Positions 51,907-60,541 are shown, counted from the first letter of the stretch. The stretch: 64,000 bases of DNA from Kurthia sibirica (GCF_003143975.1 NZ_QFVR01000003.1:124001-188000), one strand, 5' to 3'. The notes: a model not told the origin generated them from the sequence alone. A program made the numbers and translations.

Positions 51907-52338
51907 TTTAAAACCTCCAAATCAGTCGATTATTTATCGCTTGCTGATGATTTGGTTGGCTGGCATAAAACGAGTTATTGCCGAGCATTTCGTTCTCCAG
52001 TAGAGTTATGCATGCTACAAGTGGGGTATTCGATTCTCATACTACTATGTACGTGAAGCGTTACTTAACTTAAGATGCTTATTGAAATATTCTTCAAATC
52101 CTCGTGCTATACTGCTATTTTTTCACTCATTTTTAGTTGTTTGTATGACTGCCGAATACCGATTTCAACTACTTGCATGAAATCGGTATTCATTATACTG
52201 GCTTCTAAATCAAGGTTCATCTGCAAGCTCCTTTTTGTTTTATACCCTCATTATACGCATTTGTCACAAAATGTTCAAATTTAAATCTTTTATCGTGAAA
52301 AAGTATGCTAATATGCTGGTAATGAAAGGTAGGTTTTT
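51907..52338. other. Intergenic region with one small candidate frame
   Basis: About 430 bases between the acetyltransferase and the HAD hydrolase gene. Apart from the 37-codon frame at 52107-52220 I find only short frames without ribosome sites. Confidence 0.4.
52107..52220 (-). CDS. Candidate small protein, 37 residues
   Basis: ATG 52220 is preceded by AAAAAGGAG at an eight-base spacing. The frame MNLDLEASIMNTDFMQVVEI, then GIRQSYKQLKMSEKIAV, is polar and probably helical. It ends at TAG 52107 with no terminator evident. It could be an intact mini-protein or the N-terminal remnant of a larger one. I do not recognise it. Confidence 0.4.
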   Translation of the reverse strand: MNLDLEASIMNTDFMQVVEIGIRQSYKQLKMSEKIAV

Positions 52339-52983
52339 ATGCATACATATATTTTCGATTTTGACGGTACCCTTGCAGACTCTAAACAATGTAGTATTCT
52401 TGCAACACAACAGGCATTTGCTTCATTAGACTTACCCATTCCAAGTGTGGAAAGCATCGAATATTATATGGGTATTCCAATTGAGCGTTCATTTATACAA
52501 ATGGCTACGAAATCTTTAGATGAAGAAGAATTCACACAATTACTTATCACATTTCGTATGTATTATAAACAATTTGAAATGGAGTCATTAACTGTTTTTC
52601 CTCAAATTCCATTCGTACTTGAACAGTTGGCACAACAAAATATTCGTTGTTTTGTACTATCCAGTAAAAAAACCAATGTATTAGAGCGCAATTTACAAAT
52701 GCTTGGCATTGATCATTTTTTTGTGGCAGCTATTGGTTCTGATCAAGTAGCCCATTATAAGCCACATCCCGAAGGCATCCAACTTCTTTTAAATAAATAT
52801 CATATTCATGCAGAAAATGCTTTAATGATTGGCGATGCTATTTTTGACATTCAGATGGGGCAGGCCGCTAATATAAAAACTTGCGCTGTTACATGGGGCA
52901 GTCATTCTTCAGAAACCTTAGCAGCAGAAAATCCATCTGTCATGATTTCAAAACCAATAGAGTTATTGCATATAGCACACTAA
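52339..52983 (+). CDS. HAD-superfamily hydrolase (phosphoglycolate phosphatase-like)
   Basis: This is a 214-residue phosphatase. Motif I is FDFDGTLADS with the nucleophile Asp8 and acid Asp10, motif II is FVLSSKKTN, the Lys of motif III is in HYKPHPEG, and motif IV is ALMIGDAIFDIQMG. The helical cap between residues 15 and 80 fits the PGP/beta-phosphoglucomutase subgroup. The substrate is unknown. GAAAGGTAGG precedes the ATG. The repeat copy downstream provides a terminator hairpin. Confidence 0.88.
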   Translation: MHTYIFDFDGTLADSKQCSILATQQAFASLDLPIPSVESIEYYMGIPIERSFIQMATKSLDEEEFTQLLITFRMYYKQFEMESLTVFPQIPFVLEQLAQQNIRCFVLSSKKTNVLERNLQMLGIDHFFVAAIGSDQVAHYKPHPEGIQLLLNKYHIHAENALMIGDAIFDIQMGQAANIKTCAVTWGSHSSETLAAENPSVMISKPIELLHIAH

Positions 52984-53012
52984 TCGTTGATTGCGGTGTA
53001 TTTGAACACATC

Positions 53013-53270
53013 AAAAAGAGCCTGGGACAGAACAAAAATAGTCTGTCTCCAATACGCATCATCAAATCAATTAAACGCGCAGAAAACGACTCCTATGGGA
53101 ATAGCATGAGCTGAAAACCTCACAGGAAAGCTGTGACGAGGGGTTTGAAGCCATGTCCGTGGAAAGCATTTTTCGCAGCGGACATAGATTGAAATGAATA
53201 ATCCCGTATGATTTCAAAAAATCATACGGGATTTTCTCTGTTGAAAATATGTTTGTCTCAGGCTCTTTTT
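53013..53270 (+). repeat. Dispersed repeat copy D (complete, 258 bp, inverted ends)
   Basis: This is the most complete copy. It starts AAAAAGAGCCTGGGACAGAAC and ends GTTTGTCTCAGGCTCTTTTT, which are inverted repeats of each other with few mismatches. In between are the core (ACTCCTATGGGAATAGCAT and GTCCGTGGAAAGC) and the hairpin CCCGTATGATTT/AAATCATACGGG at about 53203-53232. No coding frame is present, so it is non-coding and resembles a miniature inverted-repeat element. Confidence 0.85.
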
Positions 53271-53360
53271 AATTTGGTTCACCACTAGTAATCATTTTGC
53301 TGTTGCACTTTTGCATTGGTATAGTGAATTTTTGACGTTTAAAAATTGATTTCTTTGTCT

Positions 53361-53645
53361 TTACCATAACGCTGTACTTTTTTTTGAGAATGCTTGTACT
53401 TTTTGTTTATTTCTCGATGCAAAAATTACTTCAATTTCCTTTGTTTGCTGACGGATATTCATTTTTTTGGCTTCTAATAAATAATAATTAATCATGGCAT
53501 CGGATGGATTATTATTTGATAGATGCTCAAATAATTTCTCGGCTTCCTCCACTTTACCTTGCTGTAAATAATGCGTACCTTTCGCAATTTGTGCTTTGTC
53601 ATACGCTTTTGGAATAGCCCTTAAAACGAGGGTCAAACTACCCAT
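53361..53645 (-). CDS. Small membrane-anchored protein with a TPR-like helix pair
   Basis: This is a 94-residue hypothetical. The YLQQGKVEEAEKLFEHLSNN stretch and following helix look like one tetratricopeptide unit. The frame stays open upstream through RYLIAIACIMGSLTLVLRAI, a membrane anchor, with GGGGAGAGGG before it. The real start could therefore be a non-AUG codon (CTG or ATT) upstream of ATG 53645, which has no ribosome site of its own. I do not recognise the family. Confidence 0.5.
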   Translation of the reverse strand: MGSLTLVLRAIPKAYDKAQIAKGTHYLQQGKVEEAEKLFEHLSNNNPSDAMINYYLLEAKKMNIRQQTKEIEVIFASRNKQKVQAFSKKSTALW

Positions 53646-53836
53646 AATACACGCTATTGCTATCAGATATCGAATACCCTCTCCCCCCTATTATCCTATA
53701 CCCATTGTCATCTATTATTCTATGACAATAATGTTAATTTTTGATTATGTTTTGTACACTTTATTATCAAAATGTTTCATTTACACTAAATATAGGAATA
53801 ATATAAACAACTACATTGTATAGAGGAGGAATTTTC

Positions 53837-54079
53837 ATGAAAGATAAAAATACGATTCTTTTTTTAGCAGCGGTTGGTCTACTGCTAAATATAATTGCTA
53901 TTAGTGCTCCATTTAATACTATTTTTGTCCGTTTAATACTTTTAGTATTTGGTGTGTCTTTACTACTTTTTGGCTATTATAGTTATGTTGTTACAAAGCG
54001 CCGAGAAAAATCTGCATTTACTATTTTTCGTGATGTTCCTTTAAAACAACAACAAGCTGAACGTTCGTTTAAAATATAA
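53837..54079 (+). CDS. Small two-helix membrane protein
   Basis: This is an 80-residue hypothetical with two hydrophobic segments (TILFLAAVGLLLNIIAIS and FVRLILLVFGVSLLLFGYY) and a basic tail TKRREK. ATG 53837 follows AGAGGAGG at eight bases, which rules out the upstream in-frame ATG at 53816. The family is not recognised. A strong terminator follows. Confidence 0.7.
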   Translation: MKDKNTILFLAAVGLLLNIIAISAPFNTIFVRLILLVFGVSLLLFGYYSYVVTKRREKSAFTIFRDVPLKQQQAERSFKI

Positions 54080-54104
54080 AATTGTATTTTCCGCATCCAT
54101 ATCA

Positions 54105-54158
54105 TAAAATGCATCTCCAATTTGTAGAATGATTCTACGAATCGGAGATGCATTTTTC
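54105..54158 (+). terminator. Terminator of the small membrane protein gene
   Basis: AAAATGCATCTCC and GGAGATGCATTTT form a 13-bp outer stem and GTAGAAT/ATTCTAC an inner stem, followed by TTTCAATT. Confidence 0.9.
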
Positions 54159-54167
54159 AATTAAAAA

Positions 54168-54192
54168 TGAACCCATCAAATGATGGGTCCAT
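54168..54192 (-). terminator. Terminator of the small zinc protein gene
   Basis: GGACCCATCA and TGATGGGTTC form a compact stem; leftward it continues ATTTTTAATTG. Confidence 0.7.
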
Positions 54193-54230
54193 GCAACGCG
54201 ATTTGCCTTTTAGTTTCCAGACTAGAGGAA

Positions 54231-54446
54231 TTATACGTCAGTAAATGACACAAAAATAGGTTCTAGACTTGCCCTATGTTCATCTATGTATGACTGAATT
54301 TCCATTTCAATTGCTGAGTTGATATAAAGCTGGCAATTACATTGACTTGCCGGTATGTTTTGAATTGTTAAAACAGTTGAATTAAGTTGGTAGCTTTGAG
54401 CAGTTAAGACATTTTTCTTCGTACAATTACATTTTCCACAAATCAT
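54231..54446 (-). CDS. Small Cys-rich protein, YgiT-type zinc finger-like
   Basis: This 71-residue protein has Cys pairs CGKCNC near the start and QCNC at about residue 36. Between them is the strand pattern STVLTIQNIPASQC, which parallels the YgiT/MqsA zinc finger (VxVVxxVPAxxC). Members are often antitoxins, but no toxin gene is adjacent. Zinc binding is inferred. AGGAG lies before the ATG. Confidence 0.5.
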   Translation of the reverse strand: MICGKCNCTKKNVLTAQSYQLNSTVLTIQNIPASQCNCQLYINSAIEMEIQSYIDEHRASLEPIFVSFTDV

Positions 54447-54940
54447 TTTATCACTCCTGTATATGTATTATATCGGCTTTTAGAAGCAGAATGTTAATTT
54501 TTCGATAAAAATAGGCTCTGTGTCAAATATTGGGGTGAATGAAATTGGATTTTTCAAATCAACTCGCTTTCTGGGGCAGGTGTCCTCGTCCTTTACTACA
54601 CAAATCATTCACCCTACATGCAAGTCCATTTCTTGATCCTTCCTATTCAATCAAATCCTCGCTCAAAAATGATCAAAGCATCTCCATTCAAATACATGGC
54701 GTTTTAAAACCTTTTTTTATGATGAATACCTTCTAAAAAGCCCTTTGAATCGCCAAAATTAACGCTATTTACACGCTACTTGCCCGTTTTCAAGTGTATG
54801 AATCGGTAGTGTTGTACTTTTTTGCGTTACATCCCACAAGCTCGCGTCTTCTGCGGAATTAGTTGAAGCGAGACCCACGGAAAACATCATGCAGAGGTGG
54901 TATTATTTGAAAACTCAACAACTCATATAGAACCAAAATA
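54447..54940. other. Intergenic region with decayed repeat traces
   Basis: About 490 bases. A frame at 54539 lacks a properly placed ribosome site. The stretch 54825-54905 (CGCGTCTTCTGCGGAATTAG, then TTGAAGCGAGACCCACGG) faintly follows the core of the dispersed repeat and may be an old, decayed copy. Nothing else is evident. Confidence 0.35.
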
Positions 54941-54942
54941 AA

Positions 54943-54992
54943 AAGCACGACAACCGTTTATTTCTAAGGTAGAAATAATGGTCGTCGTGCAG
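54943..54992 (-). terminator. Terminator of the ypgQ-yfmR-cvfC operon
   Basis: GCACGACGACC and GGTTGTCGTGC form an 11-bp stem around an inner TTTCTA/TAGAAA stem; leftward it is followed by TTTTTATT. Confidence 0.88.
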
Positions 54993-54997
54993 ATATT

Positions 54998-56137
54998 CTA
55001 TGCTTTATTCTTTGAAGATTGTTGACGCATTTCAGTCATTTGACGCCACATAGAACCTTTAGCAGATTCACCTTGTGAAATACGCTCAATTGCCATTTTC
55101 ACTTGTAAAGCAACTTCAAATTCCTTGTCGTTCTCTGCTGCTTTTAATGCTTCTAGAGATGCTTCAGTACCTGTTTCATATAGGAACATTGCCGCTCTCC
55201 AACGAACAAGCTTATTTTTATCTTTTAATGATTCAATCATTGCCGGCTCGAATTCTACAAAGCTTAAATCACTAATACAATCCCCTGCTGTACGGCGAAC
55301 AGCAGCACTCTTATCATTTAATGCTTGTACGATATATGGTACAACAGCAAGGTCTTCAATCATACCAAAATATATAGTCGCTAAACGACGAATGGACATT
55401 TTGTCATCTTGTAACGCTTTAGCAAGCATCGGAAGATCCTCAACATCGGGATCTGGAATTTGATCGAGTAGTTGGAAACGATGTTCCCAGTCATCGACTG
55501 CAAATTCTTCCATCGAAATACGACGCTTATTTAATGGCAATGGTACTGTTTTATTTGTCGCTGCAGTAACTAGTTCTGACAAGCGTTCATCGGTATAGGT
55601 CGCCTCTATCTCAAGTGCTACACTTTCGCCGATTTCTTCCTTATCGCCATAACGAACACCGAAATCAACCCATTTACGTTGTAAGATAAAATCATCGTCA
55701 TCCGAAGTACCGAGTACTTGATTAAATGCTTCAATATATTTTTTCGGTAAAGCGACACGTTTTTCTTCTACACTATCAAAAACCTTTACTTGTAAAGGGA
55801 TTCCTTTAAACATTTGGATATGAACATATGCCTCACCAAAGCTATCAACAACATCTGCTTCCGTTGTTGTTTTTTGGGATTCTTCACCGAAAACTGCTCG
55901 AACCTCCGCTAATATGCCAACCCAGTCAAACTTTGCATTGCGTTCGACCGCTAAAAAGTCAGCTACATGATAAATACCTTTTACACCTTGGATTTTCATA
56001 ATATCTTGTACTTCCTGTGGTGCCTGATCCAGATTTTCTTTATTATAATTATAAGCTTTTCCAAAAGACAATTCTTGGTCAACTATAACCTTCATTGTAT
56101 TCGGACTTGGCGTTGGTTCAATCATTTTAATTTTCAT
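54998..56137 (-). CDS. cvfC: CvfC-like conserved virulence factor with NifU-N and HEAT repeats (YpgR)
   Basis: This 379-residue protein begins with a scaffold NFU N-terminal-like domain (EPTPSPNTMKVIVDQ and GVKGIYHVADFLAVERN). Its C-terminal half is HEAT-like repeats (DDKMSIRRLATIYFGMIED, NDKSAAVRRTAGDCISDLSF, KDKNKLVRWRAAMFLYETG). This layout is that of S. aureus CvfC and B. subtilis YpgR. The biochemical role is not established. AAGGAGGG precedes the ATG. It is the last gene of a three-gene operon. Confidence 0.87.
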   Translation of the reverse strand: MKIKMIEPTPSPNTMKVIVDQELSFGKAYNYNKENLDQAPQEVQDIMKIQGVKGIYHVADFLAVERNAKFDWVGILAEVRAVFGEESQKTTTEADVVDSFGEAYVHIQMFKGIPLQVKVFDSVEEKRVALPKKYIEAFNQVLGTSDDDDFILQRKWVDFGVRYGDKEEIGESVALEIEATYTDERLSELVTAATNKTVPLPLNKRRISMEEFAVDDWEHRFQLLDQIPDPDVEDLPMLAKALQDDKMSIRRLATIYFGMIEDLAVVPYIVQALNDKSAAVRRTAGDCISDLSFVEFEPAMIESLKDKNKLVRWRAAMFLYETGTEASLEALKAAENDKEFEVALQVKMAIERISQGESAKGSMWRQMTEMRQQSSKNKA

Positions 56138-56158
56138 ATTGAAACCCTCCTTACTGTT

Positions 56159-58072
56159 TTACCCTTCTACGATATCACTTAAATACTCCCAACGCTCTAT
56201 CAAATGCTCATATTCTGCATTTAATGTTTCCAACTCATCCGTCGCATTTTGGAGTAATGTAAAATCACTACCTGCCTTTTTCACTTTATCCTCTTGTTCC
56301 ATAATTGATTTTTCAACTTTTTCAATCATTTTTTGGATAGAAGACCATTCTTTTTGTTCTTTAAATGATAACTTTTTTTTGTCGCTTTTTTCAATAATTT
56401 CAGCTTTTGGTTGAACGACTTCCACTTTTGGCTGTTCGATCTTTGCTATTTTAGGACTTTGTTTTTTTTCGTTTTGTTTCGCTAGGAAATCTGTATAAAT
56501 ATCATGACTCTCATCAATACCACCAACACCATCTAATACCCAGAGTTTTTTGGCAATACGGTCAAGGAAGAAACGGTCATGGGAAATAATAATCACAACA
56601 CCTTTAAAGCCTTCTATGAATTCTTCCAATACAGATAATGTATCGATATCTAAATCATTTGTCGGCTCATCCATCAATAAAATATTCGGTTGGTCCATTA
56701 GTAATTTAAGTAGGAAAAGACGTTTTCTTTCGCCACCTGATAATTTACCAATCTGTGTACCATGCGTTTTTAATGGGAATAAGAAACGTTCTAACATGGA
56801 TGCTGCAGAGTGATGTTCACCTGTATCATCTGTAATATCATTTGCTGTACTACGCACATATTCAATCATACGCTCATTGCTATCCATCTCCGGTAAATGT
56901 TGTGTGAAATGCGCAATTTTAACGGTAGAACCGACGTCTAGAAGACCACTATCCGGTTGTAGTTTACCTGCTAGCATATTGAGTAACGTTGATTTACCAG
57001 CACCATTGGGCCCAATAATACCAATTCGATCACCCTGTTGTAAGAGGAATGAATAATTATTAATTAAGTGTTTGTCTCCAAATGCTTTGGTAACATCTGT
57101 ACCTTCAATAACTTTTTTACCTAGTCTTGTTGTAGCTAGACCCATCTCTAACGACGTATTATCATTATCTTTTTGCAATGATTCTGATAGATCATCAAAA
57201 CGTTGAATACGTGCTTTTTGTTTTGTCGAACGCGCTTTAGCTCCGCGACGAATCCATTTCAATTCAGCTCTAAAACGATTGCGTTGCTTCGCTTCTGAAG
57301 CGACGTCCATCTCTTGACGAATCGCTTTAGCTTCTAGGAAATCACCGTAGTTCCCCGAATGTTTGTATAATGTTTTATCAGCAATTTCATACACATGTGT
57401 AGAAATAGCATCTAGGAAATAACGATCATGGGTAATAACAATGACCGCGCCTTTAAGATTTTTCACCATCACAGTTAACCACTCTGTAGACTGAACATCT
57501 AGATGGTTAGTCGGTTCATCTAATAGGAATAAATCAGCAGGTTCAATCAATGTTTTTGCAAGTGCCACACGTTTTTGTTGACCACCTGAAAGCGATGTAA
57601 CTTGCTGCTCAAAATGTTCTTGTTTTAAGCCAAGTTTTGTCAATGCTGTTTTAGCTGCTGCATTGATATCCCAACCATCTGTGTCTGTCATTTCTTGTTG
57701 GTATTTGAACATAATATCCTGTAATTTTTCAGATTCAGGATCTGCTTGCATTTTCAATAAGCTATCTTCGTATTTACGGTTTAATGCGATGGCAGGGGAA
57801 TCTCCTTCGAATACAGCATCTAGAACAGTCATGCCTTCTTCAAATTGAGGATCCTGTTTTAAATGTGCAATACGGTATTTATTTGGGTGATCTAACGTGA
57901 TGGAATCTGCATCAACAATACCTGCTAAAATCCCCAGTAATGTAGATTTCCCTGTACCGTTAATACCGATTAAACCAGCGCGTTGTCCTTCTAAAATTGT
58001 AAATTCAATATCTTTAAATAGTGTTTTTTCTCCGACTGTTTTTGTGCAATTTGATACGATTAAATGACTCAT
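56159..58072 (-). CDS. yfmR: ABC-F ATPase, YfmR/Uup type
   Basis: This is a 637-residue cytoplasmic translation factor with two ABC domains and no membrane part. Domain 1 has GINGTGKST, LSGGQQKRVALAKTL and LFLLDEPTNHLD. Domain 2 has GPNGAGKST, LSGGERKRLFLLKLL and ILLMDEPTNDLD. A linker rich in Arg/Lys lies between them and a C-terminal coiled coil (about residues 560-637) is typical of Uup/YfmR. YfmR is reported to work alongside EF-P on stalled ribosomes. The start overlaps the ypgQ stop as ATGA. Confidence 0.9.
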   Translation of the reverse strand: MSHLIVSNCTKTVGEKTLFKDIEFTILEGQRAGLIGINGTGKSTLLGILAGIVDADSITLDHPNKYRIAHLKQDPQFEEGMTVLDAVFEGDSPAIALNRKYEDSLLKMQADPESEKLQDIMFKYQQEMTDTDGWDINAAAKTALTKLGLKQEHFEQQVTSLSGGQQKRVALAKTLIEPADLFLLDEPTNHLDVQSTEWLTVMVKNLKGAVIVITHDRYFLDAISTHVYEIADKTLYKHSGNYGDFLEAKAIRQEMDVASEAKQRNRFRAELKWIRRGAKARSTKQKARIQRFDDLSESLQKDNDNTSLEMGLATTRLGKKVIEGTDVTKAFGDKHLINNYSFLLQQGDRIGIIGPNGAGKSTLLNMLAGKLQPDSGLLDVGSTVKIAHFTQHLPEMDSNERMIEYVRSTANDITDDTGEHHSAASMLERFLFPLKTHGTQIGKLSGGERKRLFLLKLLMDQPNILLMDEPTNDLDIDTLSVLEEFIEGFKGVVIIISHDRFFLDRIAKKLWVLDGVGGIDESHDIYTDFLAKQNEKKQSPKIAKIEQPKVEVVQPKAEIIEKSDKKKLSFKEQKEWSSIQKMIEKVEKSIMEQEDKVKKAGSDFTLLQNATDELETLNAEYEHLIERWEYLSDIVEG

Positions 58073-58698
58073 AGTTTACCATCTCTTTCATTCTTTAGTT
58101 GCTCGATAAATTCCACCATAAATTGATGTCTACCACTAGCTAAGCGTTTGCCCTGTTCCGTTTTCATCAAATCTTTTAACAAAAATAATTTTTCATAAAA
58201 ATGTGTGACACTAGCAGTTGATTTTCCACGATAATCTTCTTCACTCATATCAAAACGTGCTTCTTCTGAATCATCATATAATGCACGACCTTTTGCGCCC
58301 CCAAATGCAAATGTGCGCGCAATGCCCACTGCACCTAAAGCATCTAATCGATCGGCATCTTGTACGATTCTTGCTTCGATTGTCGTTGCCGGTAGCTCAT
58401 TGCCACCGCGATAAGACACTGAGGCTACAACATTTTGAATATGTACACGTTTTTCTGACGATACATCTAATTGAGCCAATATACGCTCTTCATCTGCTTT
58501 ATCCGTTGAATATTTTGGATCGCTGACATCATGCATAAGCACCGCAATTTCAACAACCTCATGATCGGCAGTCGGTTCCTCCGCTAAAATTGCTTTTGCG
58601 TTCATTAAGACACGCTCTATATGTTGAAAATCATGACTCGCATCAAACTGATCATATATCGTTTTTACGAGGCTTTGACATTGTTCTATCGCATTCAT
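58069..58698 (-). CDS. ypgQ: HD-domain phosphohydrolase (YpgQ-like)
   Basis: This is a 209-residue metal-dependent hydrolase of the HD superfamily. The metal ligands are in SHDFQHIERVLMNA, VLMHDVSDPKY and RIVQDADRLDALGAVGIARTF. B. subtilis YpgQ is a nucleotide pyrophosphohydrolase next to ypgR. Here ypgQ leads an operon with the ABC-F gene and cvfC, with only a four-base overlap to the next gene. Its start is ATG 58698 after GTGGGGGA. Confidence 0.88.
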   Translation of the reverse strand: MNAIEQCQSLVKTIYDQFDASHDFQHIERVLMNAKAILAEEPTADHEVVEIAVLMHDVSDPKYSTDKADEERILAQLDVSSEKRVHIQNVVASVSYRGGNELPATTIEARIVQDADRLDALGAVGIARTFAFGGAKGRALYDDSEEARFDMSEEDYRGKSTASVTHFYEKLFLLKDLMKTEQGKRLASGRHQFMVEFIEQLKNERDGKL

Positions 58699-59021
58699 TG
58701 TTTTTCCCCCACTTTACAATACGAACTGGTCTAAAAAAACCACTTCATCTATTATAACTGTATTTGCTCGCCATTCATATTATCTTTGCTGTTTATGTAT
58801 ATAAAATAATATTTCTTTTATAAATTCACTACTATTCCTTTTTTTATACACTATCTATTTCCAAATGTTCGTTTATCTACTAAAATGAAGCTATAGATTA
58901 TAAAATGAAGCAATCTATTATTTATATACTATTTTTACTTGCCGTATCTAGCGAAATGATTCAATTTTCTAACGTCACACTGTATACTACGCATATACTA
59001 TAAAAAAAAGAGGCGAATTCA
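58699..59021. promoter_or_regulatory. Divergent promoter region with a 20-bp tandem repeat
   Basis: Between ypgQ and the aminotransferase gene. TAAAATGAAGC occurs at 58881 and again at 58901, exactly 20 bases apart, each followed by a related AT-rich nine-mer (TATAGATTA, AATCTATTA). Such spacing puts both on the same face of the helix. A TATACT-type -10 lies near 58992. The rest is AT-rich. Confidence 0.5.
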
Positions 59022-60329
59022 ATGCATACATTAGCAAATAGTTTAAATGACACGATAAAAAAAGAAAATGGTCATGTATTTGATATGTTATCTTCACTTG
59101 GTCAACAAATGTACTTTCCTACTGAAGGCATTTTAAGTCAGTCCGCAGAAGCGAAGAAAAAAGCACATAAGTACAATGCAACAATTGGAACAGCAATTGA
59201 AAATGGGAAACCAATGCATTTAAAAGTTATTCAAGACACATTATCTGCATATGATCCTGCTGACTTATACCCATATGCTCCTCCTGCTGGTAAACCTGCT
59301 TTACGCGATGAATGGCGTAAAAAGATGCTTGTTGAAAACCCAACTTTAGTTGGTAAAACATTTAGTAACCCCATTGTTACAAATGCTTTAACTCACGGAT
59401 TAAGTATTGCTGCAGATTTATTTGCAGAACAAAACGATGCCGTTATTATTCCTGATAAAAATTGGGAAAACTACGATATGATTTTTGGCATTCGTCGTGG
59501 TGCTGACATCGTTTCTTATCCACTCTACAATATGGATGGGGCATTTAATGCAGATGCGCTTCGCGAAGCTATTATTGCACAAAAAAATCACGGTAAGGCC
59601 ATTGTCGTATTAAATTTCCCAAACAATCCAACTGGTTATACACCAAATGCTGTTGAAGGCGCTGCAATTGTCCAAGCGATTGTAGATGGTGCAAATGCTG
59701 GTGTTAATGTAGTAGTAATTACAGATGATGCCTACTTCTCATTGTTCTTTGAAGACTCTTTACATGAGTCATTATTCGGTGCTCTTGCGAATATTCATGA
59801 CCGTGTTTTAGCCATTAAAGTGGATGGTGCGACAAAAGAAGAATATATTTGGGGTTTTCGTGTTGGTTTTATTACTTATGGTAGTAAATCATCTACTTTA
59901 TTACAGGCCTTAGAAGAAAAAACGACCGGCATCATTCGCGCGACCATTTCTTCTGGTCCTCACCCTTCACAAACTTTTGTATTACATGCTTTACAAAGTC
60001 CAGATTTTAATAGACAAAAGGCTGAGAAGTTTGACATTATGAAAGGCCGTGCCAACAAAGTAAAAGAAATTCTTGAAAATGGCAAATTCGATGATGCTTG
60101 GGACTATTATCCATTCAATTCAGGTTACTTCATGTGCTTGAAATTAAAAACAGTAACTGCTGATCAATTACGTCTAACTGCACTAGAAAAATATGGTGTT
60201 GGTACCATTTCACTAAGTGAAACGGACCTACGTGTTGCCTTCTCTTGTATTGAAGTAGAAGATTTAGAAGATATGTTTAACTTAATCTACGGCGCTGTAA
60301 AAGCCATTGAAAAAGCGCAAGCCCTTTAA
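59022..60329 (+). CDS. PLP-dependent aminotransferase (class I/II)
   Basis: This is a 435-residue aminotransferase-fold enzyme. The cofactor Lys is expected in VDGATKEEYIWGFRVGF. LNFPNNPTGYTP, VVVITDDAYFSLF and LRVAFSCIEVED are standard family motifs. The substrate is not readable from sequence; similar Bacillales genes are annotated as aspartate-type or aromatic aminotransferases. AAAGAGG stands before the ATG. It is monocistronic and has a strong terminator after it. Confidence 0.88.
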   Translation: MHTLANSLNDTIKKENGHVFDMLSSLGQQMYFPTEGILSQSAEAKKKAHKYNATIGTAIENGKPMHLKVIQDTLSAYDPADLYPYAPPAGKPALRDEWRKKMLVENPTLVGKTFSNPIVTNALTHGLSIAADLFAEQNDAVIIPDKNWENYDMIFGIRRGADIVSYPLYNMDGAFNADALREAIIAQKNHGKAIVVLNFPNNPTGYTPNAVEGAAIVQAIVDGANAGVNVVVITDDAYFSLFFEDSLHESLFGALANIHDRVLAIKVDGATKEEYIWGFRVGFITYGSKSSTLLQALEEKTTGIIRATISSGPHPSQTFVLHALQSPDFNRQKAEKFDIMKGRANKVKEILENGKFDDAWDYYPFNSGYFMCLKLKTVTADQLRLTALEKYGVGTISLSETDLRVAFSCIEVEDLEDMFNLIYGAVKAIEKAQAL

Positions 60330-60380
60330 TCGCTATACCCTACAGTAAAAGCTTGGCATGAAGAATAGAGTTGTTCCATA

Positions 60381-60427
60381 AAAGTGAGCTATATTTCATT
60401 TATGAAATATAGCTCGCTCTTTTTTTA
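60381..60427 (+). terminator. Terminator of the aminotransferase gene
   Basis: AGTGAGCTATATTTCA and TGAAATATAGCTCGCT form a nearly perfect 15-bp stem with a short loop, followed by CTTTTTTTAG. Confidence 0.93.
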
Positions 60428-60541
60428 GATGAATGACCGTACGAGGAGACCCGGCTATTCGTCAGCTGAAAGCATTCATCCGAAACCAATGAATAGAAAA
60501 AGTAGCGTGATTTGAAAAAATCAAATCACGCCACTTTTTTA
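60428..60541. repeat. Second small repeat/hairpin block
   Basis: The hairpin AGTAGCGTGATTTGA / TCAAATCACGCCACT (60501-60535) is followed by TTTTTT. The same AGTAGCGTGATTTGA string occurs in reverse complement at 2389-2403, next to repeat copy A, so the block is dispersed. The preceding bases GAGACCCGGCTATTCGTCAG and CTGAAAGC loosely recall the GC-rich core. Confidence 0.55.

Noticed and set aside
54539-54736. 65-residue plus-strand frame
   Set aside because: GGGGTGA touches the ATG with no spacing, composition is not protein-like, and no terminator or neighbour supports it.
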